This document shows positions 52,367 through 63,389 of a DNA stretch of 64,000 nt, one piece after another; positions within the stretch are counted from its first letter, which is position 1, and each line of letters begins with the position of its first letter. The DNA lies in NCBI RefSeq assembly GCF_051020975.1, contig NC_135034.1:6882001-6946000 (forward strand), in the 5' to 3' direction. The notes beneath the pieces were generated by a model, which ran no database searches, was not told the origin of the DNA, and saw nothing but the letters and a program-made list of their open reading frames with translations. Origin of the DNA: Osmia lignaria lignaria. Lineage: Eukaryota > Arthropoda > Insecta > Hymenoptera > Megachilidae. The position numbers and the translations under genes are program-made.

Positions 52367-52775
52367 TTTTCACGTATATACAGGAAGGAAACACATACAC
52401 GTTTTCGTTTGTGTACGTGGTCAAACGGGTAGATGAATCGCGTATGTAAATATACGCGTATCTCCGTGGAATACGAATGTACGCACACACGTGTATCATC
52501 TTCCCATAGGTGCAAATAGAAAAACAGAAACCCGTCACTTTGTGTACAGGCTGTTTCTAAATTAAACGATCAAACTGTCTGCTTTTGTATTTTTTGAAGA
52601 AAAATGTGATCAGTTTCATTTACCGAGTTTTTGTAAATACTGTGGATGTAGAGTATCGATCAAAGTCGGCTTCCCTAGGAAAATGGCAATATAAGGAAAG
52701 CAGGAATTTTCAAAATCTTACTTTTTTGAAGATTTTTGGGGGGCAAAAATTGAGAAATAGTAAAAATACGTATTA

Positions 52776-52882
52776 CTACGTCAATCGGCTTTTACTTTTG
52801 AAGAGACGTATCGTTACGTCAATCAGTTTTTATTTTGGAAATGACGTCAGTCGGTTTCAGGTTTTGTTTTTGAAAAGATAAC
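52776..52882. repeat. Degenerate repeat with three ACGTCA (CRE-type) words
   Basis: Three related blocks start CTACGTCAATCGG (52776), TTACGTCAATCAG (52814) and TGACGTCAGTCGG (52842), each followed by a T-rich tail with TTTTGGAAA or similar. The third contains the full CRE palindrome TGACGTCA. The repeat is seen; binding is inference. Confidence 0.5.
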
Positions 52883-54617
52883 GTAGTAGTATGTTATCCG
52901 ACAGGAAAGTATTAATATTAAGTGATTTAGAAACAAAGCAATATAATTTTGAACTACAAAATACAATTTGGTAGATGAGTAATAAAATGAATGCCAATTC
53001 AAATTTTCCCGCGTAAATGCTTATACGCAAGTGACGCTAAGCCACATAGTGGGTCTTATCCCCACCATATCAGTTTCCTGGGGGCTGCCTACGGCGAAGG
53101 ACGAGTACGGGGTGAAGATGAATTCTATAAAGAGGGTCAGAACATCCCCTTTTTTCCTGTATATACAAAAGCAAAACCCCATGACTGAACAAGATGTATC
53201 CAGGTATATCCAAATTAATTAGTCAAATTGTGGTTTTATATATTGTCTTTCTTTCTTTCGCTATAGCGTGATTCTTAATTGAATTAATAGTTCAAAGAAG
53301 GAAATAAAAAATTAAGATGTTTTTAATAAGTGTATCTTGAAGCCTTGATCCACTTATTAAGAAAAAAAAGTTAAAATTAGTCTTCAAAGGGGAAATATTT
53401 TGCTAGTATGTTTCTTTTATATGTCCATAACCTCAAAACTTTTGAGATTCATGTTGAACAAACAAAATATATTTTGATCTTATTAAATGGTACATGATGA
53501 GTTCATCCTGTAGCCATTATTCTGTATTTAAATTATAATTTCAATGATCATGACTCATGATTTATTATTAGAAGATGAAATTAAATACATTGGTATCTCA
53601 AATTACAAGAAACATTAATCGTTAGGTTTTATTTAGGTTTCTCTACTAGTTCTTAAAATATTATACCATTAAATACTGATATTTGGACTTCACATTCTCA
53701 AATTATGAGCTAATGATAATTTTATTAACTTCTTTACATTACTTTTATATTGAATAGACCATATTGCATAATGATCATAATTATGGATCATTAGTAAACA
53801 TACTTAATGACTTCTTTGGCCCAATGCAGATTTATTACTGACTTGTTATTCGTATTGAAATCTATAAATGGTCATATTTAAAAAAGAGTAATGTATGTAC
53901 TTGACTATGCTATTGGAAAAATTAATTATTAATTACTCGTGTGATCAAATTAATCAGATATTAAAATCAGTTAGCACATTTGTTGACAAGATTTATTTTT
54001 CAAGTAATTCTATTCATTGAATTAAGAAATCATTACATAAGTACTGCCACTGTTTATATAACTTTCAATTATAAATTTTGTATAATTGCATTTATATTAA
54101 TTTTATGTTTCCTATTGTATTATTGTGATTGTTTTTATTTTTCCATTCGTACAATCAGCTAGTACAATCTATAGGTGAATAAATAAATATTGTAATCAAC
54201 TAATATAATTTCTTAGAAGGATTATATAAAACATTAGTGAAACCTGAGGAAGGCTTCTCTGTCTCTCAAATTTATTCCTTTTTTGTTTTGTTTTTTTGTG
54301 CAAAAAATACTAAAGCTCTTTGGTATCGATAAACAATAATAATTAATTTTTAAAAAATTTAATTGCATAAAAATGTGTATATGAGGGTACATGTACGAAT
54401 CGATGACTAATTCTCCACCGAGATCCATCCATTTCTATTTTCTTCGTTTGCAGATCGTCTTTTCCTCTTTTTATACTTATTTTTTTTATTCTTCTTCATC
54501 TTCATCATCTTTCTCTGACGCGTTCGAAATCGACGCTCTATACCTTTTCAAGCGAGGAGCCACGATGAACCCGACACGCGAAAAATATTGGCGTCCATCC
54601 AAAACAATAAACTTTAC

Positions 54618-54858
54618 CCGATCTGTTCTTGCGACGATTTGAACACCCCTTTCGAGTCTTCTTTGGCTTTCCTCCTTCGAATGCTATACCGAGTTTCTCT
54701 TTATAAGCTATAGAGCTTTCGTCGACGAAGGCGTCTTCCGGTCGCTCTTGCGGCTGATTAGGAGGACGCTTCTTGGGAGCTAACGTGTCGCTCGAAGGAA
54801 GTCTTAATTGACTGTTTCTTCTGTGCTTTTTCAGTGTGTGCCGTTCGTTAAGGTAACA
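54618..54858 (-). other. Possible antisense coding exon, unidentified
   Basis: On the minus strand a 128-codon open frame (54538-54924) contains a stretch with an acceptor (ATTATTTCAG before 54858) and a donor (GTAAAGT after 54618). The enclosed 80 codons read CYLNERHTLKKHRRN through a Lys/Arg/Pro-rich region (APKKRPPNQPQERPEDAF) to SNRRKNRS. I do not recognise it. The same bases on the plus strand hold an 18-nt stretch between a good acceptor and donor (54838-54855 region, codons CVPFVK), so the strand is ambiguous. Low confidence; no partner exon was found. Confidence 0.2.
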
Positions 54859-54984
54859 CTGAAATAATGGACGTTGGTATAATTGGAAAAGTGAAAATAT
54901 TACTTTAACACTAGAACCAGCCATCCTCTAAAAAGAGGAAGTATTTTATAAAAATATGTTTGCATGCACATCCATAGTTTGATG

Positions 54985-55188
54985 TTAACTTTTGGATGGC
55001 GGACCAAGAAGAGAGCCCCAATTTCAATTTAATTTTGTATTAAATTTGACACTGTTCCTTAAAAAATTATCCTTGCAATACATGAAATTCTTTCGTTTAA
55101 AAGGATTAATTTGACTTTAGGTTAATATTCTTGTATATTTTTTGTAAGTATGGGTCACGATTGACCCAGACTCCGCTGTTCAAGGAAA
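54985..55188 (-). mobile_element. Family A MITE, full copy in reverse, next to the CH exon
   Basis: 204 bp: TTAACTTTTGGATGGCGG and ACCAAGAAGAGAGCCCC at the left, ATACATGAAATTCTTTCG in the middle, and GGGTCACGATTGACCC and CCGCTGTTCAAGG at the right, where the final TTAA has decayed. It stops four bases before the branch-point-like CTAAT and 61 bases before the CH exon. Confidence 0.75.
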
Positions 55189-55249
55189 TGACTAATCTTC
55201 AATGTTAATTATTTTTAATATCTTTGAAATGTTTTGTTTGTTAATGTAG

Positions 55250-55367
55250 ATCTACACGGATTGGGCAAATTATTACTTGGAAAGAGGTGGTTGTAAAAGA
55301 AGAGTGACGGATCTTCAGACTGATCTCTGCGACGGTGTCCTCCTTGCTGACCTAGTTGAAGCAGTCA
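55250..55367 (+). CDS. sick: sickie / neuron navigator CH-domain exon 1
   Basis: Acceptor GTTAATGTAG, donor GCAGTCA followed by GTGAGT; 118 nt, starting in phase 0 and ending after one base of a codon. It encodes IYTDWANYYLERGGC, a basic KRRVTDLQTD stretch and CDGVLLADLVEAV. The opening IYTDWAN-YL and the D-L-Q-x-D-x-x-D-G-V-L-L-A pattern are those of the NAV2/NAV3 calponin-homology domain as I know them (an actin-binding type fold of about 105 residues). With the next exon this gives the first 57 residues of the domain. This is the firmest identification in the window. NAV proteins act at the microtubule/actin interface in growing neurites. Confidence 0.93.
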
Positions 55368-56017
55368 GTGAGTAACTTAATGTTATTACCGCTTTCTTCC
55401 CTTGTTACAATAGAGCTTCATTTATCTAAACGATGTATTAGTCTCAATGTGTAACGTTAACGGAACTTGTTAATGAATTTTTATTTCTTGGACCTTTATT
55501 AAATTGGCTTATTCCAATTTCATACTTAAATTCACTTATTTGAAAACAAATTCTTTCATGAAATAAGTATTCACACTTTTAAAAAATTCTTCAATATCAT
55601 TTCAATAATATTTGCCCAAATGCAATGTAGTAGCAATAATTTCATAAAATCTTCAAATATCTTGCACTTTGTTCACAAATCTCTAACCTTATTAACGACC
55701 CCAATCATTAATTGATAAAGTACAAGTAAATACTGTTGCAATTCGCTGGTATATTTAATAATTATATGCAAGTGAATGAAACAAACGTCAATGATCAAGT
55801 GGCAGGTAACAGTATACTGAATGGCCGAATCGTTTATGGTGTTGGACAGTTACCCATAACACATAAATTGACGGTAAAGTCGTTAGTTCGCTGGGCAACG
55901 CGGTCACGTGTAATACGCGCACGCCATATGCGATGCGGCTCGCTAAATTCACGATTAGCCCGTTAGCCAGCGAGCCGTGTCACCTCTCGATTAATTATTA
56001 CATGTTTCTCGTTACAG
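55368..56017 (+). other. sick: sickie intron between the two CH exons (650 bp)
   Basis: AT-rich for 450 bp, then a GC-richer last third containing an E-box (CACGTG near 55905) and the hairpin at 55936-55977. It ends CATGTTTCTCGTTACAG. Confidence 0.85.
55936..55977. other. Perfect 9-bp stem hairpin before the second CH exon
   Basis: CGGCTCGCT (55936-55944) can pair with AGCGAGCCG (55969-55977) over a 24-nt loop. A competing small stem, GCTAA with TTAGC, overlaps it. It ends 40 bases before the acceptor. Confidence 0.5.
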
Positions 56018-56070
56018 CCAACCAGAAGGTGATCGACGTTAACAGGAAGCCGAGAAACGCTCAACAAATG
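56018..56070 (+). CDS. sick: sickie / neuron navigator CH-domain exon 2
   Basis: Acceptor CTCGTTACAG, donor CAAATG followed by GTGAGT; 53 nt. With the single base A carried over from the previous exon it reads T-N-Q-K-V-I-D-V-N-R-K-P-R-N-A-Q-Q-M and ends in phase 0. This matches the NAV pattern N-E-K-x-E-D-I-N-G-x-P-x-x-x-x-Q-M in length and key residues. The rest of the CH domain would begin in the next exon, which I could not find before 64000. Confidence 0.92.
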
Positions 56071-58399
56071 GTGAGTTCTCATTTGAAAATTTATATTCGA
56101 TCATCAATCTTGCAAAGTGTTATGACTTTGATGACTAATGATGATAGCGTACATAAAATATTAACGAGTTGAAGAAATATATAAATTGGGTTATGAGGTT
56201 TTAATTGAAACTCGCTGTAATTACAATTAGTAATTTTTCAACGTATCCTAAATGCAACTTTCAATTACAATTCTATATTAATGATATATTAATTGATTTC
56301 TATTTGGTATAGTTTTCATTTTGAAAATTAGTCATTTTGCAGAGTATCAATTTTAAATAAATTTCAGAATTCTATTTTCATTCTATAATAAATAATTCTT
56401 TGTGGTATAATTTTAATTTTAAATATAATAAATAAAAGTGTGGTCATCAAGGTGTTAACAAATTTAATTACAGCATTCCATATTGAACATTATTATTTAT
56501 TTTAATATCTAATTCATCGATACAAGAAACATTTATCTATAACAAGTGCTTCTATTATTTTATCTTAATCCTATATAATGGTGATACATAGAAACTGAAA
56601 CCCCCATTAGGATCGTAGGCGTGATTCTTTCTGACAGACAGGATCCATTGATCCTTGTTGCATCCTCTATCTAGTCACTTTCCGATTCTAATCTCGAAGT
56701 TGTAAGAAAAAGAGCAAAGTGAGTAGCAACGAAATGTACAGGGAGGGACGAGTAGAATACAAGAGAGTGTTTTATGGATGCCAACTGCATCTTGGTGAAA
56801 ACGAGCTGTGTCACATCCGGATAGATCGACCAAGTTGAATTACACTTTGCAGGATAACGCTTTCTCGTCTTCTCTATTTGCATAATCTTGAGCGAGCTCG
56901 GTGCGGATCGAAGATCTTAGATAACATTTATAATGTAAAGTAGTAATCGTGTATCTTGAAAAGGTTCTTTCTAATCGGATTTACACTGACCACAACACGA
57001 TTCGTCAAGTAACCCAGTAGAAATTATAGTGCTAGCTTTTGCAATTTCACATTTTATTTTTTAAACAAGTTTAGGTATAGTGTTTGATAATAATTAATTA
57101 ACATTAAAATCATCGGTGTTGGAGGTAGCATATTATTTTTCAAAGAGGTATAGATACAATATTTAATACTTACAGTTATGATTAAATCAGGCTTTCCTAA
57201 AAAAAATGGCGATCATTTTCGTTAATCATTCGTTAAACGTATTGTTAGGTTTTTTATGACTTTTACTGGCGCGAATGAATGAAATTTAATTTCAAGCTTT
57301 CGCCATTAGGAATCCAGTTTCACGTAGTTTTCAAAGAACCTTATAGAAAGCTTTCATACGTTTCGCTACCCTAGGCTACGAGAAATAAGCATCGAGACGT
57401 TGCTTTCCAATTTCGCGGTGTCGAGGGTGGACGAAGGAAAGAAGAAGGGCTCTGGTCTATAATTAAAGCAAACGCGGCTGCCACGCGCGAGAACGTGCCC
57501 AAATGTACCCGGTTGTGTACGGTAAAACGCGAAACTTGGATCACGTGTTTTCCTTCAAGGCTCAAACACGCGACTTACACGTCAGTTTATAGTTCCTTCC
57601 TACTCCTGCGACACGTCTAACTCGTAAACTTAAGGGAACTTGCTGTTCGTTCTGAATTTGTGCTAGATTTATGGTACGTTTGCTATTTTTTCAGAGTTCT
57701 TTCAACTTTTTCAAAGTAAAATATTTTACGAGAAAATTTCGAACACTTTAAATCAAGTGATTATAGGAAAGCTCATCGATAATGAAAATTTTAAAAAATT
57801 CTTAACAATTTCTACAAAAGCCCCATCTTCATATACAGTATTTAGAAAATTAAATTTTATTTGATCTTAAGTTTTCGAAATAATTCATCGCAGAACGTTC
57901 AGACGTTCTCAGAAAATCTAGAACGTTAGTAATAAAATAAAAAATAATTAATTTGCCTTAATCAAAGTCGCAGTAGCTTTACCTCAAATTAAAGGTGCTT
58001 TAATGTTTATGTTAACATAATTATCTAAAAATTTATATTTTGAAATACTTAAATGTAGTTGAGTAAATTCGATAGCACTTACCAGTTTGGTAAAATGGTA
58101 CTTAAATGAGATAATGGCCCCAGGAAACCATCTATCCGAATAAGGATTAATTAAAATGGTCTTTTTACGAGGTATATGAAGACTTTCGTAATTGACTGTA
58201 CGTGGTTAGTACATGATCGGTGATCTAACAAAAGTTTCGAAAAACTGTGTTGACACCTACCTCCCAGTGCCTTTTTTGCATTTATTAAGAAATTATAGAT
58301 TGGTACAAAGCAATCAATCAAGTATAATTTACCGTGTATATTATGTCGTAATGCGTGGAATGATTGTTTCAAGATTGGATTGTCCTCGTTACCAGGTTA

Positions 58400-58570
58400 T
58401 TAACCCTCGGACGGTGGACCATATAGAGAGGCACAATTTTAATTTAATTTTGCATTTCATATTATTATCATGTTCTAAATTTTACAGTGTTCCTTTAAAA
58501 TTACTCTTTCACTATATGAAATCCTTTTATTTAAAAATTATACATTTAACTTTAAGTTAATATCTTTGTT
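58400..58570 (-). mobile_element. Family A MITE, partial, reverse orientation
   Basis: TTAACCCTCGGACGGTGG, ACCATATAGAGAGGC and AAATTTTACAGTGTTCC match the interior of other copies. The GGGTCA end is missing; the right boundary is approximate. Confidence 0.65.
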
Positions 58571-59499
58571 TCTAATTAACGATTTTTGCAAATTTAAATG
58601 GAATTTTTTAAATAAAAGTATGTAGAAATAAATTTTATTTTCACTTTCTTCATTTTATATTTACAATTAGTACTCTGTTATTACATTACAAGTAATGATA
58701 AAGTTATCAATTTCCTTATAAAATATTCTAATTATCTAGTACAGATAAATGAAAATGATTTTACGAGTATCTTTAAAGAGAAAGTTTCCTATCGCACTGG
58801 GTATGGCGTGTCCTATATATATTTACTCGAAAATACCTGGCTTTTATTTATAATTTATTAGCGTAAGATCGTTAAAAGACGGTCGGTTGACTAATAATGT
58901 ATACACCCAATGAGTCACTCTCACGGCAGTGGACTCTTCGTGAAATAGAAATAGATCGCGATGGACCGACTCGGACGGTCAGAGATGCGACGCCGGCCAC
59001 CAGTTCCGGTTTAGTCGATGACTCTTTTAAAAACATCCAAATGATGATTTTCTGAAAAAAAAACAATAAGCAAAAATAAATTTAGTTACTGTTTTATAAA
59101 CAACACTGCTTTTGAACTGGCAGAAGTTTTTCTTTCCTTGTATTTATTTTTAGAGATTAGATTTTGATGTTTTATTTGTTTGCCGGACCTGGGCACTTTT
59201 AAAAATCTTATCTGATAATCATTTCATTTTCATGTTATAGTATTGCAAAAAATAACTATGATAACAATCATATTTTATTTGAGGCATTTAGAATTAGAGA
59301 GACATATTTAATTAACCATTTCTGTTCCTAATTAAAATATTTTGAAAAATGTCACTTCTTGTGCCATCTTCTTCCCAGGCAATAAAATGATTCTATTTTT
59401 TAGAGCTGTGTAAAAAAATATTTGTTCTTACTAGAAATTAAAATATTAATTTTCATCTACTAAAATTTACTAAAACTGAGGAACGTTCATTAGCTTTCA

Positions 59500-59636
59500 T
59501 TAACCCTTTGAGGGCGGAGCATTTTTAAGTTTCTACAGAGTATTGTTATTTGAAATTATAACTGTGTTTTGTATCAAGAATGTAACACAATAAGTACAAA
59601 TTACTATGATTACTGTGATCGCCTTCAAAGGGTTAA
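59500..59636. mobile_element. 137-bp TTAA MITE with CCCTTTGAGGGCG ends
   Basis: The left end TTAACCCTTTGAGGGCG and the right end (TTAACCCTTTGAAGGCG on the opposite strand) match at 16 of 17 positions. Non-coding. Confidence 0.75.
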
Positions 59637-60908
59637 AACAATACAATACCAATGGGTAGCGTGTTTGATAAATACTTTTAAAAATAGGTATCTGGTCCAT
59701 CTTTCCTGGACTTACTCCATGTAAAAATTTAAAATTTATAAATTAGTCCCCTTAATTACTAGTTATTTTTGAGAGAATAAAAGAAAGGTGAATGGCGTGA
59801 TTATTCGTTGCAAAGATATAGAGATCGTAGAGGGTCGAGGACAAGTGTAAATACTCTATTACCGGTGGGTCCTTAGGCTGACGAAAAGGTTCGCTACAGG
59901 TGTCCCAGATATGGACGGAATGTTTACACAGCAGGTTGAAAGAGGGATCGAGTGAATAGCCAGGAAACATGGGTGTGGTTTCCCGTTAAGACACCTTTCT
60001 GAAAAATACTCCACTCTTTTTCTTTCAGAAAATAAAGTACCCTTAACCATTCCCATAATAGCTTTTATGATTAAATAATATTTTACTAACTATTAACACA
60101 TATATAATTGTTCAGGTAATAGTAGCTTCTTTTTACAGCTGTACTGTGTCATCAATAAAATATTATTGGTATTTTCAAAAGAAAATTTTCTATTTCAATT
60201 GAAAATTGTGTGTTTTTTTATTGAAAAATATAATTTCAAAGAGATTTTCACGATCTTCATACAGATTTTATTAATTTCATTCAAATTAATCATTTATATT
60301 GTTCGAACAAATGTTCGTTCATTATCTTCAGATAACTCTGTTTTATTTGCAATTTTAATTCAAATGAAAGATCATTCGTCATTTGCGACTAACGTATTGT
60401 TCATTATTTGTCATTTGTAAATACATTCAACTTTCCTCGTTGTTGATTGCTATAATTAACTGAAGCTCGTGCGCAAGGTGTATTGACGATAGTTAGCTGG
60501 CTAATCACCAAGAAGGAACGTGGGAATAGGAAAAATGTGTACAAGAAGGCGCTGATGCACCCACATAGCATGCAATTTCCGAACGGTTCTTTTCTCTTCG
60601 CTATAATTCTAACCCTTGTTCTGTCGTTAATTAGTGTCCGGCAAGAAGAGATTTTTTTGTGGACAGTGTACAACTCGATGGTTTTATTGTTACATAATCG
60701 TAGGAACGTGAGTGAATCTTCATTTTCATCAGAAGAATATAAAAAAAAAATAAGTAAACGAAACGCGTTTGTTGTACCAACACAGATTTATATAGATGGG
60801 GAAACTTTATTCGATCACGAGTGTACAGTTTGTGAAAAATATTATGTAAATTGGGCAAATGTCATAATTGGTTGTAACATATTCAATTCAATAATGAAAA
60901 TCCTCTAT

Positions 60909-61103
60909 TTAACACTTAGCTGGTACTGTGAGGTATGATACGACCCCAGCTAATTTGAAAAAGTTATTTTTTTTTCAATCTAGTATTTAATTTTCCCAAA
61001 ATTAGCTATGGAATATGTTAAAACAACTTTCAAAGATTATCTAAGAATTTTCCCCAGTGTGCCAGATTTGTTATTCTGGTGAAGTGTGCCAGCTAAGGGT
61101 TAA
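60909..61103. mobile_element. 195-bp TTAA MITE with CCCTTAGCTGG ends
   Basis: The left end TTAACACTTAGCTGGTAC and the right end (TTAACCCTTAGCTGGCAC on the opposite strand) match at 16 of 18 positions. It is related at its ends to the sequences at 10621 and 46394. Confidence 0.7.
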
Positions 61104-61479
61104 TATTATTCAAGATTGCAAATTTCAATTTCAATATTAGCTTTCAAAATATGAACAACTCTTATATTTCAAATTTCAAAAATTGAAAGGATAAGTTTGA
61201 AAAAAAATCTTAGAGAATATCTTTTGCATACAGAAATGAACTTAATGATCTAATACACAGATTAGGTCGTTTAACGAAAAATGCATGACCCCTGATTACC
61301 GGCCACGTGGTGGATACCTGCTTTTAAAGCTGATACACGCGCACCCGACTACTACTCGACTCCCACTACGTACCTGCTTACTTTCTGCTTCCCATCCCGT
61401 CCACTTTTCTACACGTTCCGTTCCTCTCTTTCCTTCTCTCTAGCCTGCTAACATACTCTCCTCCACCTACCAACCGGAC

Positions 61480-61742
61480 CAATTGCGGTGTAGCTTACCT
61501 CAACCTCGTGTCTGCGTTCTCTGTCTCTCGTCGGTTAGTGTCTCACGGGTGATCCGGTAGCACGGATGCTGCTGTCGATCTTGCTACGTGCACCTCGCGT
61601 TTTGTCAACGGAAAATCCTCTCAGACAATTGGACCACCGTGAACGTTAACACCTTCGTTACGAAATCTAACTCCTTGAAAATTTATTCTTCGCTTCAGAA
61701 GATTATTGATTAATTTCGATTAATAATGAAAATCAATAGAAC
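61480..61742 (+). promoter_or_regulatory. Possible internal promoter and first exon (CH-less transcript)
   Basis: A GC-richer, pyrimidine-rich block (61260-61680) leads to a good donor, AGAAC followed by GTGAGT at 61743. The last ATG before it (61726) would open a five-codon start, Met-Lys-Ile-Asn-Arg plus two bases. The arrangement resembles the first exon at 2691-3094. If real, transcripts from here would lack the CH exons. No transcript evidence is available from sequence alone. Confidence 0.3.
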
Positions 61743-61961
61743 GTGAGTGTTTTTCTTAAAAGATTTTGAAACTATTTGGCAATGTGAGAGTGGATGCGGT
61801 AGGATAAAGGTGGATGATCCTTGAAGTTAGAACTGTGTCGTAGATGAATGTCATTAATGATGTTGACTACTATGATGGTTTCTGTGGTCATTGATTGGAG
61901 ATAAAATAAAATTTAACACACTGGTAATTATTTGACATTTCGTATGGGCTATTCTGTACTA

Positions 61962-62056
61962 TTAATTCTTGAATAGCGAAGTCTGGGTCACTGGGTTAAA
62001 CGAAAGGATTTTATATATTTGAAGAATAATTTTTAAAATTGGGTCTCTGAAGGTTG
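61962..62056 (+). mobile_element. Family A MITE, internally deleted and degenerate
   Basis: TTAATTCTTGAATAGCG with TGGGTCACTGGG at the left, ATTTGAAGAATAATTTTT inside, and GGGTCTCTGAAGG at the right. The CCATGGTCCG block and the right TTAA are lost. Confidence 0.5.
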
Positions 62057-63123
62057 AGTTGATGTTATTAGTGAAATTTTGCAAGCCACAAGTTATAAGT
62101 TATCAGTACTAATTAACTGCATGATAGTAATAAGGCTTTCGATTAATTGATTTTACACGTTACAAGTCAGTTGATTGCCCCATTTGACGTTTTAAAATTA
62201 GATATAGTTCAATAGAAGTGAACAATCAGTGTAAAATCATTATTAATCTTTGCTAAAATTAGATATGTGTTTGTTATGAATTCATTAATATTATTGTGCA
62301 AGGGGATTATGGTAATAATTCTTGTTTATTTGTATTTTTAAAAATGTTAGAACTCGTTTGCATGACATCTGGTTAAACTCCAATGGCAATTCCAATGGCA
62401 ATAAAAGTTAATAAATTATTTAATGAAAAGGACTCACTAGGAAAATGATATTATAATTCTAAAAGTGTTAGAAATTGACGAAACTGTATTGAAGATTTTC
62501 AGGACTTGTTTTGTTCATTTCACTGAAGGAATTTGTTTAATCGAAGAAAATGTAAATACTTGGAAGTATATTTAAACTGAGATAATCTCGGTGTCAGTGT
62601 GCTGAGATAAGAAAACATTTGTTTCACTTCAATAAAATTGAATTTTTCAAATCAACTGAATATCATAAAATAAGAAAATATTTTTCTTGCCAGTTTCATT
62701 TAATAGAGAATATAAGAATAAAAAAAGAATGCAACTGATAAAATAAAGGACAGCTTCTAATTGCTGCAAGATGTCTTAATTGTTTATTGTTTGAAGAAAG
62801 AGACTTATGGAGGAAGGGTTGCAATTATAAAATGTTATAAAATAAACTTTTCAATGAAATAGAAATTTACTTAATCGAAAAGATTGAAAATATACTCGGA
62901 AGCGAGTGACTATCTGCTCTGCGTCTGTGGTCTATATCTATCATCGAGTAGTGCTCGAGGAGCGGTGGCCTGTTGCTGCGAATGCTGCAACAGTTTCTCT
63001 AATTATATTTTCCCGCCAATGCTAGTAAATACAGGATTTGTAGAATACACAAGATAACTAGATCAACCGGAACTGAAACTTGAAATCATTCTTCCTGTTA
63101 TCTAAACATTGAAACGTTAACCC

Positions 63124-63225
63124 TTAACCCTTGAACCTAAGTCAATCATGACCCAAATTTACAAAAAGTATACAAGGATATTAATCTAAAGTAAAATACA
63201 TAATTTTTAAACGAACGAGTTTAAA
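63124..63225 (+). mobile_element. Family A MITE, left-half copy
   Basis: TTAACCCTTGAACC, AGTCAATCATGACCC, TTACAAAAAGTATACAAGG and AATTTTTAAACGAACG match the left half; the right half is missing. Confidence 0.65.
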
Positions 63226-63389
63226 ATGAGCGTAGAAAGATGAAAACTGGAGAAGAAAATACGATGAAGGTTTTGCGAGCCTCGGTAAGATCCTTGCTGT
63301 GTAAAGGATACGTTGAACACGATACGACGATCAATCGTCCTGTTTCTTACCAGATACATTGATTCACCACCTTGCTTTATGAACACTAT

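Larger units (their letters stand above)
51486..55249 (+). other. sick: sickie intron upstream of the CH exon
   Basis: Holds two family A elements, a CRE-like repeat, a GT-rich tract, AT-rich sequence at 53200-54350 with no signal, and a possible antisense exon or plus-strand micro-exon near 54840. It ends with a CTAAT branch-point-like word at 55192-55196 and TTTTGTTTGTTAATGTAG. Confidence 0.5.

Noticed and set aside
60483..60938. 151-codon plus-strand open frame
   Set aside because: It opens on TTG, is AT-rich with no recognisable domain, overlaps an antisense frame, and its end runs into the MITE at 60909.
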